NCBI GenBank assembly: GCA_036004685.1 | Contig: DASYRE010000049.1 | Span: 1-64,000 of the forward strand | Source of the DNA: Candidatus Polarisedimenticolia bacterium | GTDB taxonomy: Bacteria; Acidobacteriota; Polarisedimenticolia; Gp22-AA2; AA152 | Length of the DNA stretch: 64,000 nt | Reading direction: 5' to 3' | Shown: one piece after another, positions 54,317-62,477 of the stretch | Layout of the letters: each line of letters opens with the position of its first letter | How positions within the stretch are numbered: position 1 is the first letter of the stretch | The notes under the pieces: generated by a model | Databases searched by the model: none | Told to the model about the DNA's origin: nothing | What the model saw: only the letters and a program-made list of their open reading frames with translations | Made by a program: the position numbers and the translations under genes

Positions 54317-54928
54317 TCACTTCTGGAGATACTTCCAGTTTCGGACTTTTCCTTCGGCCATCCAGGCGACGGCGGTCTCCAGCCGGCGCCGGCGCGTCGC
54401 CTCGGTCTTCGCCTCCGTCATCCACTCCACGTATTCCCGCCGGTGGCTCGGGCTGAAGCCTTCGAAGATCGTCCGAGCCTTGCGATTCTTGCTCAGGGCC
54501 ACCTGAAGGTCTTCAGGGACCCGCAGCGAGCGCCCGCTTTTGGGCTTCGGGCGCGGCAGCTTCACCCCGGCGTCGTTCAGCGCGACGGCGTCCTTGACGT
54601 ACCGCCTCAGCGCCTTCTCGCCGGGCAGGTCCGATAACGACGTGATCCGGCCGAATTCCCCCATCGCCGTCTCCCGGATCGCGGCGCGGCCCTTGTGCTT
54701 CTCCGCCAACAGCGTCCCCTTCCAGAAGCCGAAGGCGCAATGCTGCTTGAAGGAGGCCATGCTGCAGAGGATCCCCTTGTGCATGAAATGGGGAAAGCCC
54801 CATTTCAACGTCTCGTCCACCTCGGGACAGGCGGCATGCACGACCTCGCGAAGATGATTCAGGATGGGGCGGGCGAAAACGGCTGACTTCTCGATGTAGG
54901 CGTCGACGCGCGGATCCTTTCGTCCCAT
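54317..54928 (-). CDS. YdeI/DUF1801-family protein
   Basis: A 203-residue cytoplasmic protein. The N-terminal DUF1801 part (VDAYIEKSAVFARPILNHLREVV ... ETLKWGFPHFMHKGILCSMASF) is followed by the YdeI-type C-part with FSPSHRREYVEWMTEAKTEATRRRRL. The family is linked to stress and periplasmic/outer-membrane homeostasis in some species, but no reaction is known. The ATG at 54928 has GGGAG upstream. Confidence 0.85.
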   Translation of the reverse strand: MGRKDPRVDAYIEKSAVFARPILNHLREVVHAACPEVDETLKWGFPHFMHKGILCSMASFKQHCAFGFWKGTLLAEKHKGRAAIRETAMGEFGRITSLSDLPGEKALRRYVKDAVALNDAGVKLPRPKPKSGRSLRVPEDLQVALSKNRKARTIFEGFSPSHRREYVEWMTEAKTEATRRRRLETAVAWMAEGKVRNWKYLQK

Positions 54929-55016
54929 AGGGCGCTCCCTCTCCGATCGATGTGGGTCCGACCTCTCCGCGTGGTGCTCGGCTCGACTCGTCAAGCAGGC
55001 TGCCCCGGGCGCAGGC

Positions 55017-55943
55017 TCAAGACGCCCGTCCGGTTTGCGCCGCGAGCGCTTTCCGATGGACCAGATCGGCGGCGGCCACGTCTTCCACGGCGACCCCGAC
55101 CGATTTGAACAAGGTGATCTCCTGATCGGAGCCGCGCCCCGGCCGGGTCCCGGCGAGGACCTCACCGATCTCGGCGAAGACGCTCCCGGCGGCGATGACG
55201 TCGCCCGACTCCCGTCCCGCCGCTTCCCGCGATTCGACGTAGAGGCGGGCGGCGCGCAGCGCGGCGTCGTCCAGCTCCCTCCAGTCGGGTCGGCAGGCGC
55301 CCACCGCGTTGACGTGCGCCCCGGGGGAGAGCCAATCGCCGCGCAGGACGGGCTGCGTCGAGCTGGTCGCCACGACGACCACCTCCGCGCCGCGGACCGC
55401 CTCCTCCGCCGTCGGCGTGGCGCGGATGCCGTGGCGCGCCATGAATGCGGCGCCGCTCCGGGGGCTCCACACCCGGACGTCCCGGAACTCCCGGATCAAG
55501 CGCAGCGCCTCAAGGTGGCTGCCCGCCTGGACTCCGGCTCCCAGAAGCGCCAGGACGGAGGCCCCGGGACGGGCCAGGCACCGCGTGGCGACGGCGGAGA
55601 CCGCCGCGGTGCGCATCTCGGTGATGAGGCGGCCGTCGATCACAACGAGCGGCTCCCCCGTCTCGGGCCGGAAAAGCAGAATCACCGCGTGATGCGTCGG
55701 GATGCCGCGATTCCCTGGATAGAACGTGACGAGCTTGGCGCCGAGGGCGCCATGATAGGCGGGCATGCTTCCCAGGAATCCGGCGTGCTCGGCGACGTGC
55801 AGCACCGTCCGCAACGGCTGCACCGCCCTGCCGCCGGAGAGGCCGGACAGGGCGCGCTCCATGGCGGGAATCAGATCCTCCATTCGGAGCAACCGGCGCA
55901 CGGCCTCTTCATCGACGATCATCGGAAGGATCATCGGCGTCAC
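55017..55943 (-). CDS. Ornithine cyclodeaminase/mu-crystallin family protein
   Basis: A 308-residue protein of the OCD/mu-crystallin/alanine dehydrogenase group. It has the N-terminal dimer part with GAKLVTFYPGN, the catalytic-region ITEMRTAAVSAVATR, and the Rossmann motif LLGAGVQAGSHLEAL. Such enzymes cyclise ornithine or reduce imines such as P5C-like ketimines. The GTG at 55943 with GGAGGGAAA upstream overlaps the amidohydrolase stop (GTGA); the ATG at 55934 is an alternative. Confidence 0.87.
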   Translation of the reverse strand: MTPMILPMIVDEEAVRRLLRMEDLIPAMERALSGLSGGRAVQPLRTVLHVAEHAGFLGSMPAYHGALGAKLVTFYPGNRGIPTHHAVILLFRPETGEPLVVIDGRLITEMRTAAVSAVATRCLARPGASVLALLGAGVQAGSHLEALRLIREFRDVRVWSPRSGAAFMARHGIRATPTAEEAVRGAEVVVVATSSTQPVLRGDWLSPGAHVNAVGACRPDWRELDDAALRAARLYVESREAAGRESGDVIAAGSVFAEIGEVLAGTRPGRGSDQEITLFKSVGVAVEDVAAADLVHRKALAAQTGRAS

Positions 55944-57961
55944 TTTCCCTCCGCCACGCCGAGCGCCTGGTAGAGCGCTGAAGACTGGTACACGACCCCG
56001 TCCTTCACGACGGTCTTCACCCGCCGGAGGTCGCCGACGCGCCGGGAGGGATCCCCGTCGATGAGAATCACGTCGGCGAACTTGCCGGGCGCGATCGATC
56101 CATACCAGAAATCCCGGTGCATGACCCGGGCGGCGCCCAGCGTCGCAATCTGCAGGACCCGCGGTGCCGGAATGCCCGCCTGCTCGTAGAGCTCCAGCTC
56201 CCGGAGCAGGGAAAAACCGGCGAGCGAGTCGGTGCCCGCGACGATGCGAACGCGAGCGTCGTCCAAGGCTTTGGCCATCCTCAACATTTGGCGGAAGGAA
56301 TCCTGATAGCGCCGGTCCATGCCCTCCGGGACCGCCAGCCCTCCGTAGAAGAAGCCTCTGCGGATCTGCGAGGGCACCCGGTCGGCGACCTCCGCGAATC
56401 CCGGCGCGACCTTCCCCGGACGGGCCGTGAACATCCCTTCGAAGACGTTGAGCGTCGGATCCACGACCGTCTGGCGCTCCCGGAGCAGGCGGATCAATGC
56501 CTTCACCGGTGAGGAGTCGACGTCGATTCCAGCGCCGCGCGCCGCGACGGCCGTGAAGCGAGCCGGCGTGCGGGTGTCCTTCACGTCCGGCATGAAATTC
56601 AGGAAGATGAAATTCATGTGCTGGATCTCGTCGGCGCCGGCGCGCACGAACTGCTGGGCGTTCATGAACGCCGGCACGTGTCCGCTGACACGCAGCCCGC
56701 GACGTTTGGCCATCACGACGATCGGCGAAACCAGCGCCGGCTTGATCGAGCTGTAGATCTTGATCTGGGCGTAGCCGAGCGTGGCGTATCGATCGATCGC
56801 CTCCCGAGCCTCCGCCTCCGAATCGGCGAAGACCTTCGTCGGCGCGGCGTAGGGGCCCCGTCCGTCCAGAATTCCGGCCATCAGCACGCGCGGCCCGATT
56901 TCGGTGCCGTGGTCGAACCGTTCGCGCAATGCGAGGAGACGCTCGCCGTCGTTGCCGAGATCGCGCACCGAGGTCACGCCCGCCCCCAGGTGGAGCAGAC
57001 CGTCGTTCGGCTGCAGATGAACGTGCATGTCCCACAGACCGGGCAGGAGAGTTCGGCCGGCCGCGTCGACCACCTCGGCGCCCTTCGGAAGGACGACCTT
57101 GCCGTCCGCTCCGACAGCGGCGATCCGCTTTCCCTTGATCACGACGGTGGTCCCGGGACGCATGCTCGCCCGAGCGCTGTCGAACACGTTGGCGTGGACG
57201 AACACCAGAGGCCCGGCCGGCCGGTAAGCCAGCGTCTGCGCCAGCGTTTCCGCCCGCCGTTCGTCAAATTCATCCTGCGCCGTCGCCAGAGCCTCGACCG
57301 CCGGTTCCCAGCCTTCCCGAACGACGGCGAGCCAGCTGCCGTTCACCACGGCAAAGAACTTCCCGTCCTGATCGAGCCAGAGGGGGCTCGGCGAGAAGTC
57401 GAGTCCGGTTATGGCGAACTGCACGACGGTGCGTGACTTCCCTTCCACCTCGATTTTCAGCTCACCCCGCTTGTCGATGGCGGCATTGCCGGCGGGCAGA
57501 AGGGGAAGGCGGCCTCCGGCGGCCAGCAGCGCCCGGGCCAGAACGGCGCTCTCTTCCGGAACCCCCGAAAGGCTCACGTAGAATGCCTTTCCGGAGATCT
57601 CCCTCTCACCCGCCTCGGCGCGGTTCTTCCAGCGGGCCTTGCCTTTCGCCCGGTAGAAACGCTCCTGGACGGGCGCCTTCAGGTAGTCGTTTCCGGAATT
57701 CTCCAGTCGGACGGGAAGACCGTTTTCGTCGAGGACAATCTTTTCATTGACTTGCGGACCCCGGCCGCGGTCGTTGTATTCCCAGTACAGACGAAGGCTG
57801 CCGTCCGGATTCACGGAGGAGGTCGCGAAGCCCGCCTTGTTCCCCGCCAGCAGGATCGTGTAGCGGACAGAGCGCGCCTTCCCCGGGAAGCCAACCGGCG
57901 GTGCGGACGCGGCCGCCGCGACCACCATCGGCAGAACGACGATCCACGCCAGCCTTTTCAT
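55940..57961 (-). CDS. Secreted amidohydrolase with N-terminal beta domain
   Basis: A 673-residue exported protein with a signal peptide to about residue 22. The first 235 residues form a beta-rich domain (YTILLAGNKAGFATSSV...) not usual for the family. The amidohydrolase part follows with DMHVHLQ, VSGHVPAFMNA, ADEIQHMNF and VAGTDSLAGF as metal ligands, as in imidazolonepropionase/prolidase-like enzymes. A dipeptide or cyclic-imide substrate is possible. It is co-translated with the OCD gene. Confidence 0.85.
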   Translation of the reverse strand: MKRLAWIVVLPMVVAAAASAPPVGFPGKARSVRYTILLAGNKAGFATSSVNPDGSLRLYWEYNDRGRGPQVNEKIVLDENGLPVRLENSGNDYLKAPVQERFYRAKGKARWKNRAEAGEREISGKAFYVSLSGVPEESAVLARALLAAGGRLPLLPAGNAAIDKRGELKIEVEGKSRTVVQFAITGLDFSPSPLWLDQDGKFFAVVNGSWLAVVREGWEPAVEALATAQDEFDERRAETLAQTLAYRPAGPLVFVHANVFDSARASMRPGTTVVIKGKRIAAVGADGKVVLPKGAEVVDAAGRTLLPGLWDMHVHLQPNDGLLHLGAGVTSVRDLGNDGERLLALRERFDHGTEIGPRVLMAGILDGRGPYAAPTKVFADSEAEAREAIDRYATLGYAQIKIYSSIKPALVSPIVVMAKRRGLRVSGHVPAFMNAQQFVRAGADEIQHMNFIFLNFMPDVKDTRTPARFTAVAARGAGIDVDSSPVKALIRLLRERQTVVDPTLNVFEGMFTARPGKVAPGFAEVADRVPSQIRRGFFYGGLAVPEGMDRRYQDSFRQMLRMAKALDDARVRIVAGTDSLAGFSLLRELELYEQAGIPAPRVLQIATLGAARVMHRDFWYGSIAPGKFADVILIDGDPSRRVGDLRRVKTVVKDGVVYQSSALYQALGVAEGK

Positions 57962-57983
57962 GCTCAGCCCCTTCGCCGTCGAT

Positions 57984-59519
57984 TCAAATGTACATCTTCA
58001 GCCGCGGCCACGCCTCGCGGATCGACATTTTGGGACGGCGGGCGATGGAGACGTCCAGGCCGCGCTCGTAGGGCATCGACCAGGGCGAATCGGTCTGCCC
58101 GACGATTTCGATTTCCTCGAAAAACTCCGCGTTGTCCTGGCGATCGCCGCCGATGATGATGAGGACGTTCCAGTCGTCGCCTCCCGGGCCCCACAGCCAG
58201 TAGCTGTTGTGGCCGCTCAGCGCGCGCGGCAGGCCGAGCCGGCGGCCCAGGACGTCGATCGCTCCCGCCTCGCCATAGTTCTGGCCGAACACGCGGCAGT
58301 GCCGGCGCTCGTCCGGACTCAGCCGCCGGTACGCCTCGGCCACGAGCTGAGTCATCTGCTCCCATCCGAACATGTCGGCGTAGTGCTGGGGCAGCGGGCC
58401 CATTCGATGCCGCTCCTCGGTCTTGGGCGACAGTCCCAGCGCGGACTGGTATCGCACGAAGGTCTCCACCGGCAGGATCGGCAGCGCCATCGGCAGGGCC
58501 ACGAGCCCCAGCCCCACGACCAGCACGGCCAGCGCCGGCCGCATCCACCGCCGGCCCGCCGTCGCGGTCACCCCTTCCAGGGCCACTCCTCCGAGCGCCA
58601 GGAGCATCGGATAGGCGACCGCCAGATAGGAGGCGCGGCTCCGGCCGCCCGCGACGAGCAGCGCGAGGACCGCGAAGTAGATCCACACCAGCGCCCGCCA
58701 GCGCCGCCCTTCCCGGGCGAAGAGACCGAAGAGGATTCCGGCGATCCAGACCGGCGCGGCGCCCGGGTTCATCTGGAGAATCTGCTCGAGCAGGAAGCGC
58801 AGCGGCGAGACCTCCGCCATCTTCTGCGTCGTGGCGTTGTGCATGAACTCGAGGGTCGGCCATCCGTGTCGCGCTTCCCAGAGAACGTAGGGCAGGAAGA
58901 TGACCCCGGCGATCCCCCCCGCCAGCCACGGCCCGATCGTGCGAAGCGCCCGGCGGTGCGGCGTCAGGAGCAGTCCCGCCAACAGGCCGGCGCCGAACCA
59001 GAGCATGCTGATCTTGTTGAGGAGTCCGAGCCCCGTCACCACCCCCAGGACCACCCAAGGTCGCGTTCCGCCACCGTCGAGAGCCCGCACTAGCGTCCAG
59101 ACAGCCAGCGTCCAGAACAGAACGTCGAACGCGTTCATGGAGTAGTACCGATCTTGGCCGAGAAACACCGGGGCCATCAGCGCGCCCAGCGCCGCGAGGC
59201 CCTGCGCGAAACGCCCGCCCCCGAGCCGGCGCGCCATCAGACCGACGAGAACGATCGTCGCCACGCCGGAGAGGACCGGCACGATCCGCAGCGCCGCCAG
59301 CGAGTCGCCGAAGGCCGCCCGCACCGCTGCCAGCACGGCGATGGAAAGCGGCGGATGATCCACGTATCCCCAATCGAGATGCTCGGTGCTCGCCAGGTAG
59401 TAGAGCTCGTCCCGAAAATAGCCGTAGTGATTGATGGCGGCCAGGTGCAGCAGCAGCTTCAGCGCGGCGAGGACGCCGAGAGTTCCCACCGCCAGTCTCG
59501 GCTCGGGGCTTCGCTGCAT
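57984..59519 (-). CDS. GT39/ArnT-like membrane glycosyltransferase
   Basis: A 511-residue polytopic protein. The first periplasmic loop has YFRDELYYLAS and GYVDHPPLSI, the Asp/Glu motif of GT-C enzymes that use polyprenyl-phosphate sugars. About ten helices are followed by a soluble C-terminal domain. The ATG at 59519 has GGAGG seven bases upstream and is preferred to the GTG at 59534. It is the first gene of the leftward operon with the amidohydrolase and OCD genes. Confidence 0.85.
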   Translation of the reverse strand: MQRSPEPRLAVGTLGVLAALKLLLHLAAINHYGYFRDELYYLASTEHLDWGYVDHPPLSIAVLAAVRAAFGDSLAALRIVPVLSGVATIVLVGLMARRLGGGRFAQGLAALGALMAPVFLGQDRYYSMNAFDVLFWTLAVWTLVRALDGGGTRPWVVLGVVTGLGLLNKISMLWFGAGLLAGLLLTPHRRALRTIGPWLAGGIAGVIFLPYVLWEARHGWPTLEFMHNATTQKMAEVSPLRFLLEQILQMNPGAAPVWIAGILFGLFAREGRRWRALVWIYFAVLALLVAGGRSRASYLAVAYPMLLALGGVALEGVTATAGRRWMRPALAVLVVGLGLVALPMALPILPVETFVRYQSALGLSPKTEERHRMGPLPQHYADMFGWEQMTQLVAEAYRRLSPDERRHCRVFGQNYGEAGAIDVLGRRLGLPRALSGHNSYWLWGPGGDDWNVLIIIGGDRQDNAEFFEEIEIVGQTDSPWSMPYERGLDVSIARRPKMSIREAWPRLKMYI

Positions 59520-59574
59520 CCTAGTTGCCTCCACGCCAACAACTCAGAGCTTCAGAGAGGATCGGCGCCTGGCC

Positions 59575-61003
59575 TCACGAGCGGCTCTTCAGGATGGCGG
59601 TGAGGAGGTCCTTTTTTCCCGGGATTCTCTCCAGGCGCGGATACTTTTCCCCCTCATGGTAGTCGAGGGAGTAGGCGCGGATGAACTCGCCGTTCTCGAG
59701 GAGAAGCTCCAGGGGCTTCGTCGATTTCTTCGTGGCGGCGACGGCGGCGCGGAGATTTTCCGTCGACCAGTCCTCCGACCAGCGGCGTCCGTTGACGGCG
59801 AGAATCTTCATGTCCGGCCCGACCCCCGCGTGGTGGGCGGGCTTGCCCGGAACGACATCTTTAATGGTGCCGTCCTTCGCCACCACGATTCCGAGGGAGG
59901 CGCTCAGGTCGGTCTCCTTGTCGTTTTTCTCATAGGCCTTCTGGAGAGCGGAAGGAGTTCCGGCAAAGGTGAGACGCCAGCCGCTGCGCTCCAGGCCCTG
60001 GGTCGGAGGATGGGGCGAAAGCGATTCCACCCGATCCCGGAAGAAGGCCGCCCAGTCGTAGGGAGCCACGCGGTTCAGTCCCGCCACCACATCCTCAGCG
60101 CAGGTCGTCGTCGAGGAGGGCTCTTTCGGGAACGCGATCGTCGCTGGATTCGTGATGCTCCAATCCGAAGTGAGCCACACCATCGCTCAGCGCGAAGAGA
60201 AACCGGTAGGAGCGGTAGTGACGCGCGCCGAAGAGCGCCCCGGCTTCCGCGACGAGACGGTCGTACGAGGCGCGTGTCTGGGGAGGGACCTGGAGCGCCT
60301 CGTCGCTCTCTGCGGCCATCTCCACGAAATGAGGGACGGCGCTTCCCTTGCCGATGGGCAGCTCACGGAAATGAGCCCCGCAGATCACGGGAGAATCCAC
60401 CAGCGTCTCGAGCGAGACGGCCTCGAACAGAGTCCTGCGCCCGGAGGAGGAGGCCACCGGCAAGGAGGTCCCCAGCTTCCATCCGGCGGGAAGAGTCAGG
60501 CTCGCCTGATAGAGGAGGTCCCGGACCGGAATCCCGGCCGGATAGACGAGCACCTGGTTCCAGTTGATCGTCGCCAGCTCGGAGGTGGAGGAAGCGGCGG
60601 AGCTGAATCCTTCCACGGAGGAAGGCGGGAGGAGAAAGTCGAGGGAGACCTCCAGCTCCGAGGCCCCGGTCGGAACTTCGCAGTGCAGGGTATACATCTC
60701 GGCATCGTCCCGCTTCCAGTCGACGCTCTTTCCGCCCGCCGCGAACTTCAAGCCAGCCAGATCGGTGACGGGACCGGTGGGCCCGTGCTCTCCGGGGATC
60801 CATTTCGGGTAGTTGAGCGTCACGGCGCCGGGCTGGACGGGGATCACCAGTTTCGCGTGGAGGATCTTCCGCCCCACTTCGGAGGCATCGAGGTCGAGCC
60901 TCACGGGACGCGCCGTCTCGGCCGGACCAGACGCCGCCGTGAAGGAGCCGGCCCCGAACACCCACGCCAGGCCCAGGACGACCGGATGGAGCCAGGATCT
61001 CAT
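59575..61003 (-). pseudogene. M61 glycyl-aminopeptidase remnant lacking its catalytic core
   Basis: The first 302 codons (AGGAGG ribosome site, signal peptide) encode the M61 N-domain and run to FGLEHHESSDDRVPERALLD, then stop at a TGA (60095-60097). In another frame the sequence resumes with EDVVAGLNRVAPYDWAAFFRD and continues through the PDZ domain (LGIVVAKDGTIKDVVPGKPA) to the normal end at 59575. The segment between, which in the family holds HExxH, is missing (by family length, roughly 150-190 residues). So this is a deletion plus frame change, and no active peptidase can result. Confidence 0.85.
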
Positions 61004-61231
61004 CAGAGCCTCCTGAGGGGAATCATGATTTGGTTGGCAAGCCGGGTCCGCTTCGGGGAATGCCCTAGCGGCCCCCTACCTTATAACGGGTGGCCCCGCG
61101 GAAAGAAATGTCCCGAGCATTTCGCCCCTCCCGGCGAGCCTTCCTTTCTGATACCCTTCGCCATCACGCAGGTTGCACAGATTGTTGCCAGGGCATCCCG
61201 GTAGATCGCCGCGCGTGAAGGAGGAAACCCC

Positions 61232-61794
61232 GTGCCGCCGCGAGCCCAGACGCCTCTCGTCTTGATCGCCGCGACCCTCCTCGCTCTTTGCTTCGGGGCG
61301 GGCGCTCGGCCGCTGCCGCAGGGCCCATCGGTCTCCGGCGCAGCGCCGGCTCCAGACGGACGAGCCTCACACGGGCTCAGCATGGAGGAGCTGCATCGGA
61401 ACGGAGGCGTTCCGTACGGGTGGAAGTTCACGCTGCCGAATGGGGACGCGGAGCAAGGCCGCCGGGTATTCGCCGACCTCGAATGCTTCAAGTGCCATAC
61501 CGTCGCCGGAGAGAACTTCCCGCCCGCTGGAGTGGATCCGGAAAACGCCGGGCCCGAGCTCACGGGGATGGGCGGCCATCATCCGGCGGAATACTTCGCG
61601 GAATCGCTCCTCACTCCCAATGCCGTCATCGTCAAGGGGCCCGGGTACGCCGGTCCCGACGGGCGTTCGATCATGCGGCTTACGCCGATTCCTTGTCGGT
61701 CACCCAGCTGGTCGATCTCGTCGCTTACCTCAAGAGTCTCACCGCCGGCGGACCGCATGGCGGCGCCGCGCCTTGCCACGATGCCTCCCCCTGA
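61232..61794 (+). pseudogene. Frameshifted class-I cytochrome c gene
   Basis: AAGGAGG precedes the GTG start and a signal peptide. The mono-heme domain has CFKCH (about residue 87). After GPDGRSIM (near 61675) the frame loses sense; moving one frame restores AYADSLSVTQLVDLVAYLKSL, the usual cytochrome c C-terminal helix, ending at 61794. Loss of one C in ATGCCGGCT (seen as ATGCGGCT) explains it and would restore the heme ligand motif MPAYAD. It may be a sequencing error or a recent mutation. The neighbours suggest a copper/respiratory role. Confidence 0.75.
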
Positions 61795-61849
61795 GCGTGA
61801 CGGGGACGGCCGGCGCTTTCTTGACCGCCCATGCGGAGGGAGATGACGG

Positions 61850-62476
61850 ATGCCTCGAGACGGACGATTCGGGAAAGCCTGCGCGCCTTGGATGGCGGCG
61901 CTCCTGCTGGCGGCTCCGATGGCGGCCTCGGCCCATGAGACGCAGAGCGTCGCCGCGTTCCGTCTGACCATCGGGTGGGGCGACGAGCCCGTGTTCAGCG
62001 GGCTTAAGAACAGCGTCGAGGTCGACGTGGCCGACGCTGCCGGCAGGCCCGTCACGGATCCCGGGGGCTCCCTATCCGCGGAGATCTCCTTCGGCAACCA
62101 GCGGATCGTCCTGCCGCTGCAGCCGGCCGGCGAGCGCCCGGGCAAGTTCCGCGCCTGGCTCGTGCCCACGCGATCGGGCAGCTACACCTTTCACATCACC
62201 GGGAGCTTGAAAGGCCAGGCGATCGATGCCACGTCCACCTGTTCCGACCGGACGTTCGATTGCGTCGCCGACGCTTCCGAGATTCAGTTCCCGGCGAAGG
62301 ATCCCTCGGCGGGCCAGCTCGCCGAGAGGCTCGGCCGGGAGCTGCCGCGGGCGCAGCGCGCCCTGGACGCCGCCGCGAGCGCGCGCACCCTCGCGATCGT
62401 CGGGATCGCCGTCGCCGCGCTGGCTCTCGTCGGCGCCCTAGGGCTCGGCGCGCGAAAGGGCCGGAAGGGCGCCTGA
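61850..62476 (+). CDS. Periplasmic hypothetical protein with C-terminal helix
   Basis: A 208-residue protein. A signal peptide ends ...ASAHE. The mature beta-rich domain (VEVDVADAAGRPV ... PLQPAGERPGKFRAWLVPTRSGSYTFHITG) is like Ig-type or YtkA-like periplasmic sandwiches. A helix near 182-202 anchors the C-terminus. GGGAGA precedes the ATG. It lies between a cytochrome c and a CopC-CopD gene, so a role in copper handling for respiration is plausible but unproven. Confidence 0.7.
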   Translation: MPRDGRFGKACAPWMAALLLAAPMAASAHETQSVAAFRLTIGWGDEPVFSGLKNSVEVDVADAAGRPVTDPGGSLSAEISFGNQRIVLPLQPAGERPGKFRAWLVPTRSGSYTFHITGSLKGQAIDATSTCSDRTFDCVADASEIQFPAKDPSAGQLAERLGRELPRAQRALDAAASARTLAIVGIAVAALALVGALGLGARKGRKGA

Positions 62477-62477
62477 G

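Noticed and set aside
60090-60110. In-frame TGA in the M61 gene as a selenocysteine codon, given that selC is present
   Set aside because: Reading through the TGA does not continue the M61 sequence; the homologous part lies in another frame, so it is a deletion with frameshift.
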